Positions 34,815 to 42,100 of a stretch of 44,989 bases of DNA are shown here, piece by piece. The notes under the pieces were generated by a model. It was not told the DNA's origin. It was given only the letters and a program-made list of their open reading frames with translations, and made no database searches. How positions within the stretch are numbered: the stretch's first letter is position 1; every line of letters begins with the position of its first letter. Source of the DNA: Anaerolineales bacterium (GTDB taxonomy: Bacteria; Chloroflexota; Anaerolineae; Anaerolineales; Villigracilaceae); NCBI GenBank assembly GCA_030018695.1, contig JASEHI010000014.1, positions 1 to 44,989 on the forward strand, in the 5' to 3' direction. The translations under genes and the position numbers were made by a program.

Positions 34815-35534
34815 TCACTCTGCAACGATGTAGGCCGGTTCCGGCGTGAAATGCCGCTCGGTCGGACGGTCGTGTTCGTCGGATGGACACAGCACCAAGA
34901 GCGAACGGCTGGGGTTTGCGCCCACGTTCTGCCAGCGGTGCGGCAGGTGGGCTTCGAAGAGCAGGCTGTCGCCTGGCTCCAGTAAAAACACCTGGTCTTC
35001 GATGGTATAAGCGAGTTGGCCTTCCAGGCAGAAGACGAACTCGCGCCCGGTGTGGACGATGGGGTTGGGGCCGCTCTCGGCGTGGGGTTCGAGCACCACC
35101 AGGAACGGCTCAGACTCGCGGCTGATCATCCCGGTCCCCAGGTCTTCCAGCGTCCCGTGGGCAAAGGCCATCTTGGGGCGCTGGCTGGCTTTGTGGTAGG
35201 CGATCTTGTTTTTCAGGGTTCCGTTTTCAAAGAAGGCAGTGATGGGCGTCTCCAGGGCGAAGGCCAGTTGCTGCAGGGTTGCCACGCTGGGGGAGGTCTT
35301 GTCGTTTTCGATCATGCTGAGCGTGTTGACGTTCAACTGGCTCTTTTCGGCCAGGGCGCGGATGGACAGGCCGCGTTCGTTACGCAGATCGCGCAGCCGC
35401 TGGCCGACGTCCACCAGCGGGATGGCGCCGGCAGTCTGGCTTTGTTGCAGCGCTTCGAGAAAGTTGCGTCGGCGCCGGCGGCGCTTGTGGGGACAACCGG
35501 GCAAGGTGTCTGGCAATACAGGTTCAGGAGGCAT
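34815..35534 (-). CDS. XRE-family regulator with C-terminal cupin domain
   Basis: The roughly 239 residues have a basic N-terminal tail, a helix-turn-helix (RLRDLRNERGLSIRALAEKS, then LNVNTLSMIENDKTSPSVAT) and a cupin barrel (HTGREFVFCLEGQLAYTIED, LLEPGDSLLFEAHLPHRWQN). Such regulators sense small molecules bound in the cupin. ATG 35534 is chosen over an upstream in-frame start in the AT-rich region. The 35535-35677 gap is AT-rich and promoter-like, with several TATAAT-like words. Confidence 0.9.
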   Translation of the reverse strand: MPPEPVLPDTLPGCPHKRRRRRRNFLEALQQSQTAGAIPLVDVGQRLRDLRNERGLSIRALAEKSQLNVNTLSMIENDKTSPSVATLQQLAFALETPITAFFENGTLKNKIAYHKASQRPKMAFAHGTLEDLGTGMISRESEPFLVVLEPHAESGPNPIVHTGREFVFCLEGQLAYTIEDQVFLLEPGDSLLFEAHLPHRWQNVGANPSRSLLVLCPSDEHDRPTERHFTPEPAYIVAE

Positions 35535-35677
35535 AAGATTATTCCATACGACACAGCGATTACAAAATTTATACAACTATTATTATAGTACAATTATCGC
35601 ATTCTAGCAAGTTAATAACTAATATAATATGTGTGTGTCGTAATTTCTCAAAAAAGTAGGGGTTGGGTCTTCCCCAC

Positions 35678-35945
35678 TCAGGTTTTCCCTACACCAGCGG
35701 CAGGTAAGGGCTTGACATCGTACTCAGCTTTGAGCTGCTCAATCGAAACCAGCTTCCGCTGCCTCCCTGCCTGCCCCGCTTGTCCGCCGCGTTTTCGCCC
35801 ACTGCGCTTCTTCTCTGCCCCTTTTCGCCCGGTTGCGCCGGGCGTATCACTGGATGGCGGTTGCGAAGAGTTCCGCGAGTTGCGATTGACCCGCTCACGC
35901 AACTGGGCCACTTCGGCTTCCAATGCCTCGTACATCCTCGCCACG
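35678..35945 (-). mobile_element. IS66-type transposase N-terminal fragment
   Basis: The minus strand encodes LEAEVAQLRERVNRNSRNSS, then QPPSSDTPGATGRKGAEKKR and SGRKRGGQAGQAG, the zinc-and-coil N-terminus of IS66-family transposases. The catalytic part is missing, and the frame dies at 35678. The fragment abuts the truncated oxidase-type gene at about 35945, so it marks an insertion or deletion scar. No terminal inverted repeats were identified. Confidence 0.8.
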
Positions 35946-35948
35946 CTC

Positions 35949-36176
35949 TCTGATCCCCTCGGCCTCGGCTGGAATCTTTTCGGCACGGCCAGCGTCGCAT
36001 GGCAACCTATGCTCACCTCCACTCTCGCGCCCGCGCAAACGCTGGCGCTGGTCGGCGGCTTGATCTGGTCGGCGCGCACCGCGCAGAAAGCCGGGCGCGA
36101 AGTGCGCATATCAGCCGTCCCTGTGATCCTCTACGCGCTCGCCGCGACCCTGCTCATGCTCTGGTTGTTGCTATGA
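35949..36176 (+). pseudogene. C-terminal fragment of a membrane protein beside the CuA gene
   Basis: The plus strand encodes GLGWNLFGTASVAWQPMLTS, TLALVGGLIWSARTAQKAGR and ISAVPVILYALAATLLMLWL, ending in TGA that overlaps the next ATG (ATGA). The two hydrophobic segments and position suggest the end of a membrane component of a respiratory or copper-handling operon; the N-terminal part was lost at the IS66 scar. The exact family is not certain. Confidence 0.55.
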
Positions 36177-36772
36177 AACGCTCGGAACTCCTCACCCGCT
36201 TTCTTATAACGGTAGCAATTGTCGGGGCGGTCGGAACGCCGCTTCTCATCTGGGCGCGCACCCCGCTCATCCATGCCAAAGTCGCCGAAGCGGGCGGTTG
36301 GAGTCCCGATGTCATCCAAGCTAATGTCGGCGAACCGCTTCACATCCGCCTGACGTCCGAGGATGTGGTACATGGTTTTGCCGTCGGACAGATGGAGATG
36401 CAAAGCGTGGATGTTTTGCCTGGCAAAGTGACCGACCTGACGTTGACGTTTGACCAGCCTGGGACGTACACGTTCTATTGCACGCGCTGGTGCGGACTCA
36501 ACCACTGGCGGATGCGCGGCACGATTGAAGTCAGCGGTTCGGGTGCGGACCCTTCGACACTCCCTTCGGTCGCAGGGCAACGTCTTCAGCCGGCTTCCCC
36601 ACCCCTGTACGTGACCCTCGGCCTCAACCTCGACGCGCCGCACGACTCCCCGATTGCGCCAACTCAAAAACCCTCGGCGTTGCGCGGCCAACAACTTGCA
36701 ACCAAGCTGCCAATTTACCAAACTACCGACTACTATCGCACCCATTCACCTTATCAAGCTTTGCCGAACTGA
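36173..36772 (+). CDS. CuA-type cupredoxin protein (oxidase subunit II-like)
   Basis: A membrane-anchored cupredoxin. The 199 residues have an N-terminal membrane helix (FLITVAIVGAVGTPLLIWA) and a CuA motif: His in EDVVHGFAVGQ and CTRWCGLNHWRM, with the Cys-x3-Cys-x3-His-x2-Met spacing of CuA centres. After the cupredoxin the frame continues through LRGQQLATKLPIYQTTDYYR and stops at 36772. The next frame carries a cytochrome c domain, and protein pattern suggests both were one gene split by a 1-nt deletion near 36757. It starts at an ATGA overlap. Confidence 0.8.
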   Translation: MKRSELLTRFLITVAIVGAVGTPLLIWARTPLIHAKVAEAGGWSPDVIQANVGEPLHIRLTSEDVVHGFAVGQMEMQSVDVLPGKVTDLTLTFDQPGTYTFYCTRWCGLNHWRMRGTIEVSGSGADPSTLPSVAGQRLQPASPPLYVTLGLNLDAPHDSPIAPTQKPSALRGQQLATKLPIYQTTDYYRTHSPYQALPN

Positions 36773-37191
36773 CCACAACCTCGCTCACCAAATCCCAACG
36801 CTGGGACTTGACCGCCTTCATCTGGCAATCCAATACCACACCCGCAGCGCTCGCCAACGGGCAGCAACTCTATGCCCAAAATTGCGCCGCCTGCCACGGC
36901 GAAAATGGCGCGGGCGACGGCGTCTTTGCCGATGATTTAGCCGCGGCGGGAGAATCGTCCGCGCAAACGATGACCGGCGCGCCGGATATGACGATGCGGA
37001 CTCCTGTCAACTTTACGGATCCCGCCCGAATGCTCGGCGCCAGCCCTGTGCTGTTGCAGGGCAAGATCCTGCGCGGCGGCATGGGCACAGGCATGCCGAT
37101 GTGGGGTTCCATTTTTACGGAAGAGCAAATCTGGGATTTGATTGCTTACATCTACTCGTTCCAGTTTGAATATAATGTTGTGCGAGATTAA
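36760..37191 (+). pseudogene. Cytochrome c domain, frameshifted from the CuA gene
   Basis: The frame reads FAELTTTSLTKSQRWDLTAF, then LYAQNCAACHGENGAGDG with the haem motif CAACH and a distal Met in GMGTGMPMWG. It ends YIYSFQFEYNVVRD within a 29-bp repeat, which supplies the last residues and the stop. No start codon with a ribosome site lies at its beginning. It is most simply the second half of the CuA gene after a frameshift, though an independent start at TTG 36808 is possible. Confidence 0.65.
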
Positions 37192-37251
37192 TCTCGCATT
37201 ACGATCCATTTGTCTAAATGTAGTGCGAGATTAATCTCGCATTACGATCCA
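37180..37251. repeat. Two 29-bp direct repeats each holding an 18-bp palindrome
   Basis: Copies at 37180-37208 and 37223-37251 are identical over 29 bp and spaced by 14 nt. Each contains TGCGAGATTAATCTCGCA, a perfect palindrome. The first copy provides the end and stop codon (TAA) of the cytochrome c frame. Confidence 0.85.
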
Positions 37252-37272
37252 CCTGTCCAAAGGAGAAGCTTC

Positions 37273-37734
37273 ATGAGCAAACGACGCAAGCAAAAACAAA
37301 AGAAACTTCCCGTACCACTGATTGGGTTGGTTATCGGCGGTATTCTGCTCATCGCCGCGGCGATCTTCCTTTTCTCAGGCGGCAGTTTTGGCGGCGGGAA
37401 GCCTGCGCTGGCTGTGGATCAGCGAGTGATTGATTATGGCGAGGTGAAATACAACACACCCAAGACCTTCGCCATCACCGTCACCAATACGGGCGATGGT
37501 GTATTACGCTTCGCAGAGCAACCGTATATTGAAACACTGGAGGGGTGCTGACCTCCCGATTTGACCATCGGTTCGATGGTTCTCCAACCTGGCGAAAGCA
37601 CCACGATTGAATCCAGCGTCTTTATGATGCACGAAGGTATGGGTGGCGCGCATAACTTCGCCGTCCACCTGATCACCAATGACTCAACCCAGCCCGATGT
37701 AGTGGTCAACGTGTTATCGAACTGGGTGCCATAG
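37273..37734 (+). CDS. DUF1573-like secreted protein with UGA (Cys-Sec motif)
   Basis: The 153-residue read-through frame starts at ATG 37273 (AAAGGAG site) with a membrane anchor (LIGLVIGGILLIAAAIFLFS). It continues with a DUF1573/HYDIN-like beta domain: DQRVIDYGEVKYNTPKTFAI and TVTNTGDGVLRFAEQPYIET. Then come LEGC-UGA-PPDLTIGSMVLQ, ESTTIESSVFMMHEGMGGAH and ITNDSTQPDVVVNVLSNWVP. Sequence on both sides of the UGA (37549-37551, codon 93) is one continuous domain. Sec at this site, after Cys and before Pro-Pro, would make a redox or metal site outside the cell. It lies behind the CuA/cytochrome gene. Confidence 0.75.
37549..37580 (+). promoter_or_regulatory. Candidate bacterial SECIS in the DUF1573-like gene
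   Basis: After UGA come 12 nt, then ACCATC (37564-37569), loop GGTTC and GATGGT (37575-37580): a 6-bp perfect stem. The loop begins 19 nt past UGA and starts GG, like the other two candidates. Confidence 0.6.
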
Positions 37735-37783
37735 ACGAATATTTTTCAAAAGAGCGTGGTAAACTGGCTGTGAGGATGCTAAT

Positions 37784-38830
37784 ATGCTCACACATTCAAC
37801 CACTGCCCTCGCCCACCCAAACATAGCCTTCATCAAGTACTGGGGCAACCGCGACGACCGCCTGCGCCTGCCGTCGAATGGTTCCATCTCGATGAACCTG
37901 GGCGGCCTGTTCACGCGGACGCGAGTGACGTGGGCTGAGTTACGCGTAACGAGTAATGAGTCGCAAGAACAAGATTCGCTTGTCATCAACAATAAACCAA
38001 TCACTGGCGTTGGCCTTAGCCGCGTTTCCACATTTCTGGACGAAGTCCGCCGTATGGCGGGAATAAAATCCCGCGCCGAAGTGGTCAGCGAAAACAACTT
38101 TCCCAGCAGCGCGGGGATCGCCTCCTCGGCCTCGGCTTTCGCCGCGCTGGCTTTGGCGGCCTGCACCGCAGCGGGACTGGAACTCAGCCAAGCGGAACTC
38201 TCACGTCTGGCGCGGCGCGGCTCCGGCTCGGCCTGCCGTTCCATCCCCGGCGGGTTCGTCGAGTGGCAGGCCGGAACGGGCGACGCGGATTCGTTTGCCT
38301 TTTCCATCGCCCCACCTGAACACTGGCCGCTGGCCGATTGCATTGCGCTGGTCAGCGCCGAGCATAAGCCGACCGGCTCGACCGAGGGTCATGCCCTGGC
38401 CGCGACCAGTCCGCTGCAAACCGCCCGTGTGGCGGATGCGCCGCGCCGCTTGGACCTCTGCCGCCGCGCCATCCTGAACCGCGATTTCGAGGCCTTGGCT
38501 GAAATTGCAGAGTTGGATTCCAACCTGATGCACGCCGTGATGATGACTTCCAACCCGCCGCTTTTCTACTGGCAGCCCGCCACGCTGACCATCATGCAGG
38601 CGGTGCGCGAATGGCGCGCTTCCGGTCTGCCGGTCTGTTATACGATAGACGCCGGGCCAAATGTGCACGTCATAACGGAAGCGGCTGAGGCGGAGCGTGT
38701 GGCCGATTTATTGGCGAACATGCCCGGGGTCCAGAAAGTGCTTCCCGCGCAAGTTGGGGGGCCGGTGCGGTGCGATTCCTTACATCCACCGAGTAGGCCT
38801 TTGGCAAAAAAAGGATATAATCAGCGCTGA
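37784..38830 (+). CDS. mvaD: Diphosphomevalonate decarboxylase
   Basis: This GHMP-kinase-fold enzyme makes isopentenyl diphosphate in the mevalonate pathway. The 348 residues show HPNIAFIKYWGNRDDRLRLP at the N-terminus, NFPSSAGIASSASAFAALAL (ATP loop), SGSACRSIPGGFVEWQAG and YTIDAGPNVHVI, all diagnostic. No other mevalonate gene is in the window. A TATAAT word near 38816 at the end of the gene may start rseP. Confidence 0.94.
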   Translation: MLTHSTTALAHPNIAFIKYWGNRDDRLRLPSNGSISMNLGGLFTRTRVTWAELRVTSNESQEQDSLVINNKPITGVGLSRVSTFLDEVRRMAGIKSRAEVVSENNFPSSAGIASSASAFAALALAACTAAGLELSQAELSRLARRGSGSACRSIPGGFVEWQAGTGDADSFAFSIAPPEHWPLADCIALVSAEHKPTGSTEGHALAATSPLQTARVADAPRRLDLCRRAILNRDFEALAEIAELDSNLMHAVMMTSNPPLFYWQPATLTIMQAVREWRASGLPVCYTIDAGPNVHVITEAAEAERVADLLANMPGVQKVLPAQVGGPVRCDSLHPPSRPLAKKGYNQR

Positions 38831-38875
38831 CTGCGCCCTTTGGCGCGAATGATTATTCTTTGCGAGGTGTAAATT

Positions 38876-39976
38876 ATGAGCGTAAGTTTCCTGGGTGGAT
38901 TGGTCTTCGTGCTGGTCTTCGCCGGCATGATCCTCGTCCACGAGTTAGGTCATTTTATCGTTGCGCGCCTGATGCGGATTGAAGTCGAAGAATTTGGCAT
39001 TGGTTTTCCTCCCCGCATCCTGACGCTATTTACCTGGAAGGGAACCAAATTCTCCCTCAACTGGATCCCGCTGGGCGGATTCAACCGCATCAAAGGCGAG
39101 GACGACCCGACCATAGCCGGGGGAATGGCTGCCGCCGCCCCCTGGAAACGGTTGACTGTGCTGCTCGCCGGTTCCTTCATGAACCTGCTGACGGCGGTAC
39201 TGGCGTACAGCCTCCTGTTCTATCAAATCGGCATCCCAAAAATCCATACAGTGGCTATCGCCGAGGTTACTCAAGGATCGCCGGCCGAGAAAGCCGGCAT
39301 CCTGGCCGGGGATATCGTCCTGGCTGCCAACGGAGAGAACATTGAGAGCGTAAGCGAACTGCAGGCAATCATCCGCGCTCACCTCGATCTGCCGGTCAAC
39401 CTCAGCCTCAAAAGGGGCGACCAGCAAGTCGAAATCCGCCTGACCCCCTTGAGCAGCCGGACAACAAAACAAGGCGCGATCGGGGTTTTACTGGGGACGC
39501 CCCTCCGCCCGGCAGGCAACTGGTTCGAGACCCTCCCCTTCAGTTTCCAGGCCACCTATGGGACCGTCCGCGAGTTGCTGGCGCTGCCCGGTCAAATCGT
39601 CGCCGGCGCGATCCAGCCGCAGGAAGCTCAACTGGCCGGGCCGCGCAGCATCTGGAATCTCTTTCAACAATCCGTCTCGCGGGATGTCGAGAGCCGCGAG
39701 GCCTCCGCGCAAGACGCGGACCAGCGCCCGACGAATTACACCCTGTTCACCGTCATCTCGCTCACCATCTCGCTTGGCATCCTGAACCTGTTGCCGATCC
39801 CAGCCCTGGATGGCGGACGTATCCTCTTTACACTGCCCGAGCTCTTCTTTCGGCGGCGCCTCCCACCCAAGTTTGAGGCCGTTGTCCACGGCGTCAGCTT
39901 TATCGTTCTCCTGTCGCTGCTCGGATATTTTTACATCCTGGATTTTATCAACCCCGTGACGATCAACTTGCCTTGA
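38876..39976 (+). CDS. rseP: RseP-type site-2 zinc metalloprotease
   Basis: RseP cleaves membrane proteins inside the bilayer and controls stress responses. The 366 residues have the zinc motif VHELGHFIVARLM (HExxH) in the first helix, GGFNRIKGEDDP, a PDZ domain (about 120-190, SPAEKAGILAGDIVLAANGE) and the third ligand region NLLPIPALDGGRIL. GAGGTG precedes the ATG. No anti-sigma partner is nearby. Confidence 0.94.
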   Translation: MSVSFLGGLVFVLVFAGMILVHELGHFIVARLMRIEVEEFGIGFPPRILTLFTWKGTKFSLNWIPLGGFNRIKGEDDPTIAGGMAAAAPWKRLTVLLAGSFMNLLTAVLAYSLLFYQIGIPKIHTVAIAEVTQGSPAEKAGILAGDIVLAANGENIESVSELQAIIRAHLDLPVNLSLKRGDQQVEIRLTPLSSRTTKQGAIGVLLGTPLRPAGNWFETLPFSFQATYGTVRELLALPGQIVAGAIQPQEAQLAGPRSIWNLFQQSVSRDVESREASAQDADQRPTNYTLFTVISLTISLGILNLLPIPALDGGRILFTLPELFFRRRLPPKFEAVVHGVSFIVLLSLLGYFYILDFINPVTINLP

Positions 39977-39990
39977 TCTAAGGTGACGAG

Positions 39991-40959
39991 ATGACCAAGA
40001 ATGTTGCTTTCCAAACCGTTCTCGATGCACTGCTGGATGACTCCCAGCCCTTCCCGCCGCGTTTCCTGTATCTATTCTCGGACATCGAACCTGGGAATCT
40101 GAACCTCGTGCTCGAGACCTGGCCCCAGGTCTCGCTTGCCCGTCAACATGCCCTGCTCGAAGACTTGAAAGAGCTGGTCGAAGACAATACTTTGCTTAGC
40201 TTCGATGACTTTGCGCGTGCTCTGCTTAAAGATGCCGATCCTCAAGTGCGCGTCCGGGCTTTGCATCTGCTCTGGGATTGTGGGGATACCAGGCTGGCGC
40301 CGACATTTCTTGAAATCTTGAACGAAGACAGCGACTTCAACGTCCGCGCGGCAGCCGCTACTGCACTGGGCATGTTTGTCTACCTGGGCGAAGTGGAAGA
40401 AATTTCGCCGCACCTCCAGCGCAAAGTGGAAGACAACCTGCTGACAGTCCTCCGCTCCAGCGACCAGAGCGCGGAGCATTCGTTGTCACTGGTGCGGCGG
40501 CGCGCCCTGGAGGCGCTGGGCAGTTCATCGCGGCCTGAAGTCGCCGGCTTGATCGAAGCCGCGTATGGCGAGAAGGAAGCCGATTGGAAGGTAAGCGCCC
40601 TGTTCGCCATGGGCCGTTCAGGCGACGAAGGCTGGGGAAAGCATGTGCTTTCCAATCTACGCAACCAAAACGAAGCCATCCGTATGGAAGCCATTCACGC
40701 CGCCGGGGAATTGGCCCTCGCCTCGGCCCGGCCGGTGCTGCTCGACATGCTGGCCGACGAAGAGGACCTCGAGACGCAGCACGAGATCATCTGGGAGCTG
40801 ACCAAGATCGGCGGCGAAGAAGTGCGCGACCGGCTGGAGTTACTGCTGGAAATGGTAGAAGACGACGAGGAAGCCGAGTTCATCGAAGAAGCACTGGAAA
40901 ACCTGGCCTTCACTGAAGAAATCAGTGGGTTTGACTTGTTCGATAGCGAGGAAGATTAA
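39991..40959 (+). CDS. HEAT-repeat protein
   Basis: The 322 residues consist of about seven helical HEAT-like repeats, for example LLKDADPQVRVRALHLLWDC, LNEDSDFNVRAAAATALGMF and NLRNQNEAIRMEAIHAAGEL, ending in an acidic tail (DLFDSEED). It is probably a soluble scaffold. The ribosome site AAGGTGA lies 14 nt after the rseP stop, so the two are probably co-transcribed. Its partner is unknown. Confidence 0.88.
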   Translation: MTKNVAFQTVLDALLDDSQPFPPRFLYLFSDIEPGNLNLVLETWPQVSLARQHALLEDLKELVEDNTLLSFDDFARALLKDADPQVRVRALHLLWDCGDTRLAPTFLEILNEDSDFNVRAAAATALGMFVYLGEVEEISPHLQRKVEDNLLTVLRSSDQSAEHSLSLVRRRALEALGSSSRPEVAGLIEAAYGEKEADWKVSALFAMGRSGDEGWGKHVLSNLRNQNEAIRMEAIHAAGELALASARPVLLDMLADEEDLETQHEIIWELTKIGGEEVRDRLELLLEMVEDDEEAEFIEEALENLAFTEEISGFDLFDSEED

Positions 40960-41019
40960 AGAGACCCCGTGACTGAAATCCTTGAAGCATCAAATTCTTT
41001 ACAAACAGAGCAAGATTTT

Positions 41020-41520
41020 TCAGGTATTCAAGAGCGCCAAAGAAGATTGCTCGGCCCAGGATTGAATCACTTCAGATACTTTGTTAAGCGCCTGAGCCAG
41101 GTCTGAAGGATAGATTTGGTCTGGAAGTAAGGCCGCCAAGCCGGGTCGAAATAGACGCTGATATAGTTTGGTAAAAAAGGTGACAACCTTGATGCCCAAC
41201 TCTGTCAGACGATAGCGATGGGAGTTGCCAATGCGCTCAATCAGTTTTTTCAAGCGCAAGCGTCTCAGGTCATATGTCATTTGCGCTGTGGAGTAAGGTG
41301 CGCCTGAGAGTTGTTCAACAATGGGACGCAAAGAGCGATTCCCAAGCGGCTTGATCATATAGCTTTGCCCGGCCAAAGCGCCCAATAGGGACATCACACG
41401 GCGGTCCGCAAAGCGCAAAGCCGAAGCCCTTTGTCCATTTTCAATCGTGGACTGTCCCAACTCCTGAATGGTTTGGAGTGGTACAAAACAATCCTGGCTG
41501 ATCGTTTCCTGTTCAAGCAA
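41020..41520 (-). CDS. Winged-helix-like fragment of a larger protein
   Basis: The frame encodes LRPIVEQLSGAPYSTAQMTY, DLRRLRLKKLIERIGNSHRY, then RLTELGIKVVTFFTKLYQRL, which looks like a winged-helix module with a recognition region and wing. The frame is open further upstream (to about 41562, HPWLYRRHLNNRLLEQ), with only a TTG start at 41520, so the true N-terminus is probably missing. Similar tails occur in many genomes without known function. Confidence 0.5.
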   Translation of the reverse strand: MLEQETISQDCFVPLQTIQELGQSTIENGQRASALRFADRRVMSLLGALAGQSYMIKPLGNRSLRPIVEQLSGAPYSTAQMTYDLRRLRLKKLIERIGNSHRYRLTELGIKVVTFFTKLYQRLFRPGLAALLPDQIYPSDLAQALNKVSEVIQSWAEQSSLALLNT

Positions 41521-41607
41521 ACGGTTGTTGAGGTGGCGACGATATAGCCAAGGATGGTCATGTTTTATGTAAGGTTACGCGCTTTTCAACGATTTGCCCG
41601 CAAAGGA

Positions 41608-41817
41608 TCACGCCTGGTCGAACTTGTTACGGCTTATGCCCAATTCCCGTAATATGCGGGAGAGTAACTTTGGTCCAATATCCTTCGAGCGATGGTAAGG
41701 GATGGGCGCTTACCTGCCGGTAGCGTTGTTACGCCAGATTTCATGGCTGCCAGCGCCAAATCGCGTGCGATCACACCCCAATCGTTTCAACTTGCGGGTC
41801 AACTCGGCATATTTCAT
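41608..41817 (-). pseudogene. hicA: HicA toxin gene with a nonsense codon
   Basis: HicA is a small RNase toxin. The frame starts at an ATGA overlap with hicB: MKYAELTRKLKRLGCDRTRF, then GAGSHEIWRNNATGR with the active His. TAA follows (codon 36), and the frame continues APIPYHRSKDIGPKLLSRIL to LGISRNKFDQA. Without the TAA it is a normal 69-residue HicA. The toxin is therefore predicted inactive, unless the base is a sequence error. Confidence 0.8.
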
Positions 41818-42071
41818 GCTGGCACAGTTACGGTCAGGTGTGATGTAAACGGCAGTGAGGGAATCAGTTTTAGCGTATCCGGCAGCGCGTCTCCGGCCGC
41901 CTTTATAGACGCGATCAAAGACGACGCTACCTGGGGTGCCAGTGTCAGCACTTCTTCTGTAGTATCCCCAACCACGATCAAGCCGGGCAGATCGGGGCTG
42001 ACCGCCATGTAGCGGTAACTGCTGCCATCATCCAACTCTTCGACCTCGATGCGCAAATCGTACAGTTCCAT
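41814..42071 (-). CDS. hicB: HicB-type antitoxin
   Basis: HicB neutralises HicA. The 85 residues read MELYDLRIEVEELDDGSSYR, MAVSPDLPGLIVVGDTTEEV and VASSLIASIKAAGDALPDTL, the RNase H-like HicB fold. No C-terminal DNA-binding domain is seen, so it is the short form. It overlaps the broken hicA. Confidence 0.88.
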   Translation of the reverse strand: MELYDLRIEVEELDDGSSYRYMAVSPDLPGLIVVGDTTEEVLTLAPQVASSLIASIKAAGDALPDTLKLIPSLPFTSHLTVTVPA

Positions 42072-42100
42072 CTGCTGATCCTTTCTATTTTTCATGCGCA

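Noticed and set aside
38793..38821. Strong promoter at TATAAT (38816) before rseP
   Set aside because: No acceptable -35 at 16-18 bp; only TTGGCA at about 9 bp.
10526..41817. TAA/TAG recoded as Gln (nonsense codons at Gln-like positions in radC, peroxiredoxin and hicA)
   Set aside because: Many intact genes (rex, atpA, mreB-like, DUF1573-like) end at TAA or TAG, and the only tRNA here is Gln(CTG). The three cases are better explained by decay or base errors.
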